Shown here: positions 22,056 to 33,100 of the stretch, piece after piece
How positions within the stretch are numbered: position 1 is the stretch's first letter
Layout of the letters: the number at the start of each line of letters is the position of its first letter
Origin: Typhlomys cinereus
Taxonomy: Eukaryota; Chordata; Mammalia; Rodentia; Platacanthomyidae
Length of the DNA stretch: 64,000 bases
Reading direction: 5' to 3'
Assembly: GCA_023101885.1 (NCBI GenBank)
Contig: JALPQD010000089.1
Coordinates: 6,585,779-6,649,778, forward strand
Notes under the pieces: model-generated
Told to the model about the DNA's origin: nothing
What the model saw: only the letters and a program-made list of their open reading frames with translations
The model's database searches: none
Translations under genes and position numbers: made by a program

Positions 22056-22970
22056 TCTCTTCTTGGGTGCCTCGTTGGTTGGCAGATGTCCTCTCATCCG
22101 GAGCCTACCGCCTCTGCCATGTCCCCTGTTTCACCTCTCTGACCCGTTCTCGTGGGCAGCTAGGGAGTCATTGATGGCCCCACACCTGGGCGACTCGCTA
22201 GTTGCCAAAGGCACTTTTGGCTGCCTGTAGAGAAAGAATCCTTTCCTGGCGCAGCCGGATGTAGCAGGCCACTGATCAAGGGTCTGAGGTCCTTTGGACG
22301 TCCTGTCTGGTGCCAAAACTCCTGGCTTTTTCTCCAGTGGCCTCGCCGCCTGCTTGACCTCCCGCCTTTCCTACAGGTGAAGCTGCGCAGAGCCCCCCCC
22401 CCAACTTCTCCTTGGCTTTCTTTTCTGCATGTGATGAGGTTGGAGCAGACAGAAAGGCTGGGGGACTTCACTCGCCTTTCTCCCCCACTGGATCGGGGAT
22501 GCCAGTCCAGCACACAGAAGCAGAATCTGCTACTGACGAAGACTCAGAGAGGCAGGTCGCTTGGCTGGGGCGGGGCCGAGTCATGATCTGTCTGATCCTA
22601 TAGCTCATCACCTGTCGTCTTATGATCGGGAAGGGCTATGGGGAAACGGCAGCTTTGTTTAAAATGTCTTGCAAGTCCAAGTTCCTGGTGCTTTCTGGAA
22701 ATCTGTATGGAATCTTTAGGTGCTTAAATGCCAAAAAGTATTGAGAGACTAACTGTGCATATATATATATATAACATAAATATGACTCCTACCCACGTCT
22801 ATATCTAGAATACTTAAGCTATTGGCATATCAGTCACAGCATTGAGTTCTGTAGCGGACAGATTGAGAAGCTAAGTCTTAGTAGAATTGCCATAAGACAG
22901 CTCAGCTTCCTGCAGGAGGGGCTTAGAGATCTGTCCTCAGCACACTGGTGAAGATGAGCTTCCGAAAGAA
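22056..22970. other. Unique sequence, no gene seen
   Basis: A (TA)8 tract lies at 22759-22774. Open frames are not recognised. Confidence 0.5.
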
Positions 22971-22974
22971 TGTT

Positions 22975-23058
22975 GCTGCCAACACTCAGAAGGCCAAGGC
23001 AGGAGGACAGTTTGGCATCGGCCTGGGCTACACAGGCAGACACTGTCCCCCCCCCCCC
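22975..23058 (+). mobile_element. B1 fragment with poly-C
   Basis: 'aaggccaaggcaggaggaca' and 'cggcctgggctacacaggca' follow the 7SL-derived B1 order. A run of 12 C at about 23047 precedes the A-rich end. Confidence 0.6.
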
Positions 23059-23394
23059 CAAAAAAAGACTGTTTTTGGCTTCTCTGGCAAGGATCCTGAG
23101 GTGTAGACCAAAAGAGGAGACATTTACTCAAGAAAGCCTGTGGGATGATAAGATGGGGAGAATCTGTGGCTTTAGAATAAGACAGCTGCCCTCCTCCCAT
23201 GCCACCTCCAGGAGCCGAGACCACCACAGGGAGGTGCTGCCAGCACTCAGTGCTCTGACTACCCTCTCCCCAGCGGGCAGCCCTCAGGAGGAGGGGCGTG
23301 CTATGGCCCTGTCCCCCTGAGAGGGGCTGCAGGTTGGTATTTATCATGCTGCCCCCAGGCCTGTGCTGCAGAGACGAAGTTCTCAGCAAGGGTG
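23059..23394. other. Unique sequence, no gene seen
   Basis: No supported feature. Confidence 0.45.
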
Positions 23395-24030
23395 TAGAGA
23401 GGTAGAGCTGCTTTCAATACCAGGAGCTGAGCATGCGCCGTGGTATTGGGCAAAGCAACCAGAGGTTAGTAGACACAGAGATGTAAGACGGAGAGCAAGT
23501 TTACAATAGTAGATTCCTAGAGATGTAAGATATACCACTAGTTCACCAACAGAGATACCTAGAGATAGTAGACTGGCTAGTTCACCAATCATAGAGACAG
23601 ATGTAAGCCAGGTGGGCTATTGGTCATTCTTTCTGTTGCGTGTGAGACAAGATTCAAAGTCAAGCAACTTAAGGGAGATTTATTCAGCTCATGGTTCCAG
23701 GGGGGAGAGACAGTCTTTTATGGCGGAGGGATCATGGCTGGTGGTCAAAGCTGGAGACAGGCTAAGTCACTCCCCTCGGTGAGGCTTAGAGCTGCAGACT
23801 GCTTGCAGCAAACGCAGACTTCTCCAGCAGGCGGGGTGGGACTCATCCACCTCAAGGCCCACCCCTGTGACCGTCTTCCTCCAGCAAGGCTCCACCTCTC
23901 AAAGGTGCCATGACCTTCCCAAACACATAAGACTGTGGGGGACATGTTTCAAACCATGACAGCTAGTTTACCAATAACAGATGTCTAGAGACAGATGTAA
24001 GACCGCTGGGCCAGTTTACCAAGAGAGCAG
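23395..24030. repeat. Degenerate tandem array split by an LTR
   Basis: Units of roughly 40-50 bp sharing 'agatgtaaga', 'tagttcacca' or 'tagtttacca' and 'cctagagat' occur at 23395-23620 and resume at 23962-24030. The MT-like LTR at 23621-23961 inserted into the array. Confidence 0.65.
23621..23961 (-). mobile_element. MT-like MaLR solo LTR, minus strand
   Basis: 341 bp, TG...CA ends. The flanks 'gctat' (23616-23620) and 'gctag' (23962-23966) match at four of five bases, consistent with the 5-bp duplication of ERVL-type integration. Confidence 0.85.
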
Positions 24031-24399
24031 GCAAAGACACAGCCAAGAAGATCTCCCTGCAAGTCAGAGCAAATCCAAAATGAAAACCTCAAACATCATC
24101 CCTCAAAGAAGCCCACGTGTAGCGGGTCTGCCCATCATTTACACTCTGGTTTCCACCAGAGGAATCAGCCAGAAGGGCATGCGGCCTCACGGGCAGGCGT
24201 GGTCAGGGCACAGCCAAGGAGTCTGTAGACCCCATGACCCTCACGGGGTGCTATGCGTGCACCTTTGGACCTTCTGCTGAGGGGTGCAAGGAGGACTGAG
24301 GGAATCCATGACGGGGTACAGAAACCTCTATACTAGACACCCTCAAGGATCAGTAGCAAGCCCCTGAGAGAAGCGGGACCAGAACATTTGCCGCAACAG
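24031..24399. other. Unique sequence, no gene seen
   Basis: No supported feature. Confidence 0.45.
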
Positions 24400-24715
24400 G
24401 ACTGGCGGGGGGGGGGGGTGGCTCGGGGGTTGAAGCTTTTGCATCCCAAGCAAAAGGACCTGAGTTCAGATCCCCAGACCCTATGGAAAAAATACCCAGT
24501 GGATATGCAGTGGCCTATAATTCCAGCCCTAGAAAGCAAAACCTGGGAAACTCCAGGGCAAAGTAATAAGGAAGTAGAGCAATCCAGGATGACTCCCAAA
24601 GTCACCTTCAAACCTCCACAGGCATGCACACTCCAATGCCCTCTTATGTACATACACGCACACACATGCACACATGTAAAAAAAGAAATAAAAATAAGTA
24701 AATAAATAAAACTTC
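24400..24715 (+). mobile_element. SINE-A copy, plus strand
   Basis: The head is altered by a G12 run (24407-24418). The B-box-like 'gagttcagatcc', the 'gagcaatccaggatgactcc' body and a tail of CA plus 'aaataaaaataagtaaataa' complete it. Confidence 0.85.
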
Positions 24716-24957
24716 CTATGATATATTATCTAAAATGTCCAGTTTCCAACAAAAACGTAAGTCATAGGGAGAAGCAGGAATGCCTGACACGTAGATGGAG
24801 GAAAGGCCCATCTAGAGCAGCCAGGTATTCTCCATGTTCGCTTCCAGCGCGGCTGGACGCCTCAAGGAGCCAATGCTGGGACAAGTAAGCCGCGTCCGCA
24901 CAGGGACGTTCATGGCATCTCACCGAAGAGAGACCGTCAGTGAAGAGACCGACGGGG

Positions 24958-25320
24958 ACGGGGCTGGGAGGTGCGCAGTGGCTGAAGCGCTTGCCGCGCG
25001 CAAGAGCACAGCAGTTCAGATCCCAGGCCCCTCACACAGCGACCGCGGGTGTAACAGCAGCCTGCAGTTCTAGCAGAGCCTGGGGATCTCCAGAGCAAGC
25101 TAGCGAGCCAGGCGAGCCCCACAGGCCGTTCTGGGTTTAGAGACAGCCGCAAAACAGTAGGCAGGAGATGATGCAGGCCGGTTCCTGATGTTGACCTCAG
25201 GCTCCATACGCATGGGCACAACACATGCATCCATCCACATGTAGAAACACCCACGCTCACATGCATGCAGCCCATACACACACACACATAAAAAGGAAAA
25301 AATAATAAAAAAAAATAAAG
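24958..25320 (+). mobile_element. B3-like SINE, plus strand
   Basis: The head 'ggggctgggaggtgcgcagt' is followed by 'cagttcagatcccaggcccc', then a body distinct from SINE-A ('gtaacagcagcctgcagttc') and a CA/A-rich tail ending in '(aat)n'. The flanks 'agagaccgac' and 'agagacgaac' are a possible duplication. Confidence 0.7.
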
Positions 25321-25439
25321 AGACGAACACTTCAAACTAGAATTCCCGTGGGAATTGTGGAATCGTGAAGTAGCATCATGGAAATAAAAAGGCTTACTAG
25401 GCTCAACGACAGAGTTCACCTGGCAAAAGTGTCGCCAAG

Positions 25440-25512
25440 CGTAGTGGTCCGAGCTACAGGTCAGTGGTGGAACCCTTGGCCTGCGTGGGTCAGTCCCCCA
25501 ACACGGCAGACA
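25440..25512 (+). mobile_element. ID-like SINE fragment
   Basis: 'gtcagtggtggaacccttgg' then 'cctgcgtgggtcagtccccc' follows ID order, degraded. The flanking 25321-25720 is otherwise unique. Confidence 0.5.
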
Positions 25513-25719
25513 AGCGAAGCGTTCCCCACTCTTGAAGATGGATAGCAGAGACTGCGCAGCTTGAGAGTGGAGAAAGTGAGTGAAGAAATATGGAGTCTAA
25601 AGAAAATGTGTCACCCTGTTAATGACCACAGCTGGCATAGGTAGAAGGAATTAGCAGAGGCAAAGGAACAGAAAAAATCCAAAGACATAATGCTCCAAAA
25701 TTCCCCAAACCTAACAAAA

Positions 25720-25720
<1 letters not shown>

Positions 25721-25775
<55 letters not shown>

Positions 25776-25981
25776 TCAGAGGGCACTGCGTGTCCTATGG
25801 AGGCCCAAGGGTGACTTTGGAAATCACCCTGGACGGCTTCTACCTCCTATTTGCTTTGCTCTGAAGCATTCCAGGTACTGCCACTTCTGCCTGGCATTGT
25901 TCTGTGGGATCCGGAATCTGAACTCAGGACTTTCTGCTTTTGAGGCAGAGGTTTAACCCCTGAGTCATCTCTCCTATCCAG
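25721..25981 (-). mobile_element. SINE-A copy, minus strand
   Basis: A (TG)n/(CG)n tail at 25721-25772, then 'ggagggcactgcgtgtcct'-type antisense body and the complement of the head near 25960-25981. Confidence 0.85.
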
Positions 25982-25995
25982 AAAACATTATTGCC

Positions 25996-26854
25996 TGCTG
26001 TATTTTGCCTGCATATGGCTGATAAATTTGCCACCAAACAGCTTAGAGGAACAAGGAGGTTTTACTCTTTCTTACCTACAGTTCTTAGTCTCACTTGGCA
26101 GGAGAGCTCACACCAATACCAGGAGCCAAGGGAACTGGCCGCATCGTCTCCATAGGGATTGCCGACAGAGGAGCAAACCCCACTCTCCAGCTGCCAAGAC
26201 TGCCAAAGTGTGCTAAAGAATGCAAAGTTCTGAACCAGCTCCCTCCATGTTCTCCTGCCCAGGAAATGATCCCACCCATTATTATGGGGTGTGTCTTCCC
26301 ACGTTAATCAGACAATCCCCTGCAGACCTGCTCAACGGTTTGCTGTAGCTGCTAATTCTTCAAAGCTATGCCCAGAGTTCGACCTTCTATAGTCAAGTTG
26401 ACACCTATATATCTGTTGCAGTCAGCCTTCGTGGCTGCTGATAAATGACCATCAAACGGCTTAGGGGAACAAGGGACTTATTTTCTCTTACAATTACTGG
26501 TTACAGTTTTCACTCCAACTTGACAGGAGAGCACGCACCAACACCTGAGCTGAGGAAACTGGCCACACAATCACCACATAATGGCTGAGAGACAGACATC
26601 CTTACTTGCCAGGCCAGCATGTCTGGTCAAGTGTACACAAAATGCCAACTCTCTCAACCAGTTCTCTGTGATTTATTCCTGGGCCTAGTCCCACCCACCA
26701 TGGGCTGGGCCTTTCCCATCAGCTAGAACAATCTCCTGCAGGTTTGCTCTGGGCCCAACTCAACCACTAATTCTCCACAAATGTGCCCAGAGCGCAAACC
26801 CTCGACTGTCAAGTTGACACCTGTGCCTAACTGTGACAATATCCAATCAGCACA
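25996..26854 (-). mobile_element. ORR1-like solo LTR split by another LTR
   Basis: The outer LTR occupies 25996-26413 and 26844-26854. Its target duplication 'ttgcc' is perfect at 25991-25995 and 26855-26859. Read on the minus strand it matches the LTR of the provirus at 30627. It is a solo LTR left by recombination between the two LTRs of a provirus. Confidence 0.9.
26414..26838 (-). mobile_element. Inner ORR1-like solo LTR
   Basis: 425 bp with TG...CA ends, inserted near the end of the outer LTR. It has a perfect duplication 'atatc' at 26409-26413 and 26839-26843. It is very similar to the solo LTR at 43793, for example in the shared 'gtcaagttgacacctgtgcc' type ending. Confidence 0.92.
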
Positions 26855-27134
26855 TTGCCATATTCAAGAAGCTCAACAGACTCCACTGTCGGGTACTCGA
26901 GAAACCCACAGCCCGGTGCCTTGTGGCACCAATGTGGAAGGCCAGGGACAGGGGGAGCACAGAGAAGAATGGGCTGGCATTCGGGAGGGAGCGAGGATGT
27001 GACCCATAGCTGACTCTTTACACACAGCCAGGGCACAGGGACAACACCACAGCACTCAGATCAAACCCGTGGCGGCAAAGAGTCCTCTGCCAGCAAAGAG
27101 ATCTTAACATTCGTCTCCTTGGTCCCGTCGTGAT

Positions 27135-27292
27135 ACACAGGAAGAATGTGCTATGCCTGTGGAAGTCAGAAGGTAACTTTGTAGAGTCCGTTCTCTTCCT
27201 TCCACCTTTATGTGGGTCCTTGGGGGTCAATGTCAGAGCACCAGGTCTGTGCAGCAAGGACTTTTACCACTGAGCATCTCACCAATCCCCAC
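27135..27292 (-). mobile_element. B2-class SINE, minus strand
   Basis: 'ggaagtcagaaggtaacttt' and 'tgggtccttgggggtcaatg' run to the complement of the head near 27270-27292. 26860-27134 before it is unique. Confidence 0.6.
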
Positions 27293-27920
27293 GAAGCTAT
27301 CTTTCAAAAATAAAGCCCAAGCAAAGATATTCCCAGACCACAAAACACAGAATTTTTAATTAGATGCTTTGCCTTCCAAGCACCACCAAGATAAGCTCTT
27401 CGGACTGCAAGCAAGTAGCCCAGGAAGGTGACTCAAATCCACATGAGAAACAAGAACCCAGACGCAGATAAGCAGGTAGCACAGAAGACAATATGGATGC
27501 ATATTTTTATCTTGTTGCCACGGGCTGCCTCTAAATGCTAGCGTGTGGAAAGCCATGTGCATGTACTTGTATTTTGGGATCTATAACACAGAAAAAGTGA
27601 GACATATTCATCAATAACAGCACAGAGGAAGTGGGCGGGAACAGCGCTATATTGGGCTGAGCAATTGACTCCATGTGGCGACACAATTGACAGGAAGGAA
27701 CGAAGAGAACAGAAAGAGGAAGCATGGAGCCTAACGTAAGGGAAGCTCACCTTCCTCTCAATTCTTTAAGACATCACATTACATAACGTAATAATATAGC
27801 CATGTATTATTAGATTTGTAACATATGTAGATGGGAAGCAGAGCGCGGAATAACACCACAAAAAAAAAGAGTTAAGTTAGCATGAATCTAATCCAATGGG
27901 ATTCTGAGCAGAGATAGGCA
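27293..27920 (+). mobile_element. L1 relic: ORF2 end and 3' UTR
   Basis: 'agctatctttcaaaaataaa' with 'cagacca' matches the old mammalian L1 3' region. It continues through 'gactcaaatccacatgagaa' to 'ttgtaacatatgtagatggg'. Dead, no open frame. Confidence 0.6.
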
Positions 27921-28770
27921 GTGAGCCCTGGGGACCATCAAGGAGAAGATTTCAAAGCACACACGAGAAAGCAATTAAACACCTAACCAGGCACCGGTCA
28001 TTGAAAGGAAATGAAAGCCAGAGGGCAGCAACCCCATGAGACGCAGGAAGATGAAACATGCGGATGTCTGTAAAGCTGAGTGTCATGGAATCGCAGATCG
28101 AAGGGCCTGTCAGAACTTCCTGCTGCCCGGTGACGTCACAGCCAGGTGTGTGCCTGCTGCCACGCTGGTGCGGCCGAGAGCCTGCTGTGCCCCACCACAT
28201 GATACTGATAAGAAACGGATGAGGTTCTGGGTATGCACGTAGTACGCGACGCTTGTGCTTCTGCTGCAGGTTACCGTGAAGCCGGATGTCGTGAGCAGCG
28301 ACTCGCACAGCTTGTGTCTGTCCTGTGTCTCCACTGCATTCGGCGCCACATGATAAGTAACTGCACCATCCAGAAATGTGTGTGTGTGCATGCGCGCATG
28401 TGCGCTTGATCACACAATGGCATACCCCTCCATTAAGTGACACACGGCAGGATCTCTTCAATTTATTAGCCAGAGAGAGAAAATGCGCATGCTCACTATA
28501 ATGCACAGGTGGAAGCTGGAGGACAAGTTTCAGAAGTCACTTCACTCCTTCCACCATGTGGGCTCTGGGTGCGAGCAGGCAGCTTCCCTGCTGAGTGTGT
28601 GTACGTGTCTTCCCCGCCCCCGGGACCAACGAGAACATCCATCAGCTGGGGTGGAACATTCGGATTGAAATACGGAGCGCTGCTCCCACTGCTGCAAGGA
28701 CGCCCCCCGGGGCAGGGACGCCCACTGTTGCAGTACACCTCCGCCCCAACTCCTCTTGAGATCCTCAACT
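27921..28770. other. Unique sequence with one perfect CRE
   Basis: No gene seen. 'tgacgtca' at 28131-28138 is a perfect palindromic cAMP-response core in a locally CpG-bearing stretch. A (TG) run lies at 28377-28390. Confidence 0.4.
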
Positions 28771-28980
28771 GGGGCCAATGAGATGGCTCAGCAGGGAAAA
28801 GAGCTCGCCCCACAAGTTGGATGCCATGAGCTCGATTCCTGGAGCCCGTGTAAAGGTGAATGCAGAGAACCAATTTCACAAAGTTGTCTTCTGGGCACTA
28901 TATGCACACTCCGATGCATATGTGCACACACGCAGACACAAACACACTCTCTCTCTCTGTCTCTCTCTCTCTGTCTCTCC
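28771..28980 (+). mobile_element. B2-like SINE, plus strand
   Basis: The head 'ggggccaatgagatggctca', 'gaaccaatttcacaaagttg' and a CA then CT-rich tail at 28924-28978. Confidence 0.75.
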
Positions 28981-29212
28981 TTAACCGCATCCTATGCAAT
29001 GGAAGGTAGTATAGGTCTCAAGACTAGAGATGGGTTGCATGATAATAGAAAAATACAGAAATAATGGATGTGTTCCTTTTAGGGTTTTGTTTCTTATAGC
29101 CCCATAATTTGTAACTTCGTAGTCCGTGACCTTCCTTAAATAAATAACTCTCAGAAGTTTTAGGTGTAGCCTTCTTTTAAGTTTGTAATCTGCAAGTTTT
29201 CCTCAGCCAGCT

Positions 29213-29638
29213 TGTTAAAAGATAGTTCACTGACAAGCCACATCGGCACAAGGATGGGCCCACTGGTGCCAGGCTAGCCGACAGCAGGTGACCTCCTGAC
29301 CAAGCGAGATGGCACGGACAGGATGCTCCCTGGAGCAGCATTCTTGGGACACCTGGTGAGGGTAAATTCTAAAAAAACTTAGCGGCCAAGAGCTGAGTTG
29401 ATGTAAAGTTTACGGAATCCCTCCTTGCGTCTGTAAGGACGCTCCTCCCACCTGACCCGACAACTCCACACGTATCTCTGTATAAAACAAAGAACTGCGA
29501 CTCGGGGCTCTTCGCCCCAGGACCCAGCTGTGTCTAGCATCGGAGTGAGGAGACCCGGAACTTCCAGTTTCAATAAAACCTTTTCTGTTGTTTTAAAATT
29601 CAAACTGCAGCCTCTGGTGTTTGGCTGTGTGTGCCCCA
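29213..29638 (+). mobile_element. Class I/II-type ERV solo LTR with TATA and poly(A) signal
   Basis: 426 bp, TG...CA ends, flanks 'cagct' (29208-29212) and 'aagct' (29639-29643). It is unrelated to the MaLR LTRs. A 'tataaaa' box at 29481-29487 precedes a GC-rich R-like stretch, and 'aataaa' lies at 29572-29577. That is the U3-R-U5 order of a retroviral LTR. 28981-29212 before it is unrecognised. No internal region remains. Confidence 0.7.
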
Positions 29639-29899
29639 AAGCTACAACAGATGGATACCCTTTGAAGTACAATTTTTCAGTCTGGCACAAGATCAAAAGC
29701 ATTCACACGGCCACCTACTCCCCCGTCAATATCATAGGTCGGGGATGGGGGTGAAATGGGAGACCCCTCAAGCCTCCAGACTCCTCTTGGGGTTCAGAGA
29801 CAGGGTTCTGTTGTCTGTAACCCATTTCCCCGGAAGCCTCCACCCCACCTCTCCTCAAAGCCAGTGAGTACTCAGCGCAGACCCCTTGGGAAATTGCAT

Positions 29900-30345
29900 C
29901 TCACACATTCAGCACCTGGGGCTGCTGTCACCCGTTGCCATAGACAGGCTAGCACCAAAAGTGTGCTCCCCTGTAGTTCTGGAGGCTGGAAGGCCCGGTG
30001 AAGGCACTGCAGGCCCAGTCGCTAAGCACACCCCTTCTTACCTCTTCCCTCGAGGTCGTGGGCTTGCTGCTGTGTCACTCAGATCTCTGCTTCCGGGTCC
30101 TCTGGGTGTGTCCTGCCTGTCTGTCTCTGTGTCTTGGGATCTCTGTCCTTAAAAAGAAACCAGCCAGTCATTGGACTTAGGGTCCACCTGAACCCTGTAT
30201 GACATCAACTTGACCACATATGCAAAGACCCTATTTCCAAATGTTGAGGAGCCTTCTCTGTTGATGCCTTCTGGACCCCTTAACTAGAGGTGCTGGGGGT
30301 TGGGGTTGCAGCAAACCTTCTTGGGGGACACAGGCAAGAGCAGGG
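29900..30345 (+). mobile_element. Ancient interspersed repeat, probably an old LTR
   Basis: The series 'tgtagttctggaggctggaa', 'cattggacttagggtccacc' and 'tgcaaagaccctatttccaa' is a widespread placental-mammal repeat I recognise but cannot name with certainty. It is diverged throughout. Confidence 0.5.
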
Positions 30346-30399
30346 AAGAGGGACCATCACTTGCCAAGCCTCTCTATGACCCGGGTATTGGTTTGCGTG

Positions 30400-30580
30400 G
30401 TCACACGTGTTCCCTTAAGACGTTGTCCCAACAACCTAGTGGCACGCGGAGTGTTCTCCTCGGTTTGCAGCTGAGGAAACTGAGGTTCAAAGAGGTCATG
30501 TGCCCACATCAAAGCACAGTCTGCAAGTGGCATGGGTGGTACCCAGGTTTAAGTCTGCCTTTTGCCATTTCTTGTATGTT
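30400..30580 (+). mobile_element. MIR element
   Basis: 'agctgaggaaactgaggttc' followed by 'aaagaggtcatgtgcccaca' and 'gtctgcaagtggcatgggtg' is a textbook MIR core and 3' part. Confidence 0.85.
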
Positions 30581-30626
30581 TAAACTCGCACAGCCTGCCC
30601 GGCATTCCCTTACCTACCATGCATGT

Positions 30627-31034
30627 CGTCATAGTTAGTTACAGGTGTCAACTCCCAGCTCTGGGCACATAGAGAATTGATAGTTGAGTTAAGCTCACAG
30701 CCAATCTGCAGGAGATTGTCTAGTGGATGGGGAAGGCCAAGGCCATGATGGGTGGAACTAGTCCTCAGGCAGATGAATAAAATGGAGGGAGCTATTTGAG
30801 AAAAGGGGCATCCTTGTGTACACTTGGCCAGACGTGCTGATCTGGCAAGTAAGCATCGTCCCTCTCTCAGCCATGATGTGAAGATGGTGTGGCCAGTTCC
30901 CTTAGCCCTGGTGTTGATGTGACTGTCAAGCTGGACTAAGAACTGTAACTGGACTATCATTAGAAAATAAACCCCTTTTTCCCTTAAGTTGTTTGATGGT
31001 AATTTATCAGCAACATTGCAGGTGAACTGCTACA
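30627..31034 (+). mobile_element. 5' LTR of the plus-strand MaLR provirus
   Basis: 408 bp. It ends '...gctaca'. The first two bases are CG where the 3' LTR has TG. 'aataaa' lies near 30965. Complete relative to the 3' LTR. Confidence 0.9.
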
Positions 31035-31039
31035 GAATT

Positions 31040-31057
31040 TGGTACCATGAATGGGAT
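31040..31057 (+). promoter_or_regulatory. Primer-binding-like site of the MaLR provirus
   Basis: 'tggtaccatgaatgggat' starts five bases after the LTR. It resembles the tRNA-Leu-type site of ERVL elements ('tggt..ca.ga.tggga'). The match is from memory and imperfect. Confidence 0.5.
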
Positions 31058-31952
31058 GTTGCTGATAAATCTGGCTATTGGACTTTGTGGATTTTTGAAT
31101 GGTTTTGTTGGAGAAACTTTGAAATGTTTGAATTCTTTTGAGTCTGTGGATTACAAATACCATTCTGTGGAATGTAGTTAAGGGCCATTTGGAAGATAAT
31201 GATGCTGAGACAGTTTGTAAATTCTTTGTGATGAAGGGAACAAGGACTTTAGAAAATCTGAATTTAAAAACGATGGACTGGTTTGCTTGGCAGAAGAGAG
31301 CTGTGTTGGCAGCTTTGAAGTCTCTATTGAGGAAAGGGCAGACAGCAGAGCAGCAGTGACTCTTGGAGAAATAAACACCATTGAAGTAAAGCCTAGTGTT
31401 CTGGACTGGGATGGTGGAAGAAATGAATATTATTGTGTTGGGATTCTGCCCAGCATAGAGATTCTTTCCAGAGTCAGCAGAGAAGCTGAATGAGCTGAGA
31501 TTCCAGGAAGCCAATCTCCACCTGGCGGTTATGGTAGACCTTGGCATCGTCATCCACGTGGTTCTGGTTTCAGAGGCATCAAAGACGCAAGAGGGGAGAG
31601 GTTGTGAATCCCTCCAAGCGTTCAGAGATTGGCAGGAGCCCAGGCAGTGTATGGCAAGAAGCTCGCAGAAAGGCCCAATAAGAGCATTTTGTGCTGTGGA
31701 ATTGAAGCCTGGCTTGCCATTGAGAAATGAAGATGTTGGAGATGCCAAAGCCAATGTAGGACATGTACCAAGAGGAGCTATACACATGGGATGTGTGTTG
31801 CGGATGGCTGCGAGTGGAGATTCAAACTGCTCCAGAGAAACACTGTGCAATTTGGAGCTGTGAGGAGGGACTGGAATTGTCCAGAATCTTTGAGCCACTG
31901 TGACTATGTGATGAACAACACATAGTCTAAAGTCTGAGCTTGATATTTTCTT

Positions 31953-32601
31953 TTTTTCCCAATAATTTATTTATACAAACTTAATAGGCACCCCAGTCCC
32001 CTCCCTCCCCTCGACCCCTCCCCAGATTCCCTCCTTCCTCCCCCGTTCTCTCCCTCCCTCTCTCCCAGTGCCCCCTGCCCCCCATCCCTTGAGCATGCTT
32101 TAATATGTATGTCAAACTTTCCTCTGGGTCCTTCTCTCTGATGAGGTGTAAGGACTCAGTGGCAATTCCTAGAACTCTTTCTTGTGTTCCCCTTAAGTAT
32201 AGAAACACTATTGTGACTGTTAATCCCTTACTTCTAAGGATCCTAGTGCCTTTAATCCATGCTAGACTTTGAGGGATCAATGATATGTTGGTCATTACAC
32301 AGGTCATGCAAAGTCTTATTATGATTGCTTTGGCCCTAACTTGTGTGGAGTAGCTTGCCTATCGTTGCTCCTCCCCATCTTTAGGCTCTTACACTCTTAC
32401 CGCCCCATCTTCCGCAAATTTCCCAGACCTTCAGGATGGGGAGAGATTAGGCTGGCCTGGTTTCAGGTGGTTGATATAGAGTCTCTGATGTTCTGAATTA
32501 TGGTTTGGATTTTTTTTCGTTTTGCTGCTCCTGCAATGCCCTTGGCTCCATCCTGATGGGTAGGTATTGGATGTCACCTCCTGGAACGCGAGCAAAGGAG
32601 C
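31953..32601 (-). mobile_element. 5'-truncated L1 3' end nested in the provirus
   Basis: A T-rich start (the poly(A) tail of a minus-strand copy), a pyrimidine-rich stretch (G-rich on the L1 sense strand) at 31994-32060, and unique L1 3' UTR follow. A 19-bp duplication 'ctgagcttgatattttctt' stands at 31934-31952 and 32602-32620. It is homologous to the copies at 46451 and 61245, so it inserted after the provirus. Confidence 0.92.
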
Positions 32602-32823
32602 CTGAGCTTGATATTTTCTTATTGTGTCACAATACTTCCATTTTAATATTTTATCTGTGGTGAAGTATTTAACTTGATTTCACAGGATCTTACAGTTAAG
32701 AGATTTCAGACTTTTAGAATTAAATGTATTCATAAGATAAATTTAACACCTGAGGGGACAAGGTGAAGGTTATAGTTTAATTAAAAGTGATGTGTTCTTG
32801 TGTCAAATTGACAAGGGGTGGAG

Positions 32824-33100
32824 TGTCATAGTTAAGCACAGGTGTCAGTTTGATGGTTGAGGGTTCCAGCTTTGGGCACATTTGTAGAGAACTGGTAGTT
32901 GAGTAAAGCTCAGAGCGAACCTGCAGGAGATTGTCTAGTGGATGAGGAAGGCCCAGCCCATGGAGGGTGGAATTAGTCTGAGCTCTCCTGCCAAGCTGGA
33001 CTAAGAACTATAACTGGACTATCATAAGAAAAATAAACCCCTTTTTTCCTTAAGTTGTTTGATGGTAATTTATCAGCAACATTGCAGGCGAACTGCTACA
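32824..33100 (+). mobile_element. 3' LTR of the plus-strand MaLR provirus, internally deleted
   Basis: 277 bp with TG...CA ends. Relative to the 5' LTR about 130 bp is missing near 32980-32985, and a few bases are inserted near 32860. Confidence 0.9.

Larger units (their letters stand above)
30627..33100 (+). mobile_element. Complete ORR1-like MaLR provirus with nested L1
   Basis: Two LTRs flank an internal region with a perfect 5-bp target duplication 'catgt' at 30622-30626 and 33101-33105. After the 5' LTR comes a primer-binding-like site. A purine-rich tract ('gacaaggggtggag', 32810-32823) precedes the 3' LTR. Without the L1 the internal region is about 1.1 kb, too short for gag-pol, so the element was non-autonomous and depended on ERVL machinery. 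It is disabled by many stops. A 304-codon frame runs antisense (30984-31898). Confidence 0.93.

Noticed and set aside
31040..31057. Active retroviral element
   Set aside because: The internal region is about 1.1 kb with stops throughout and no gag, pol or env frame in sense.
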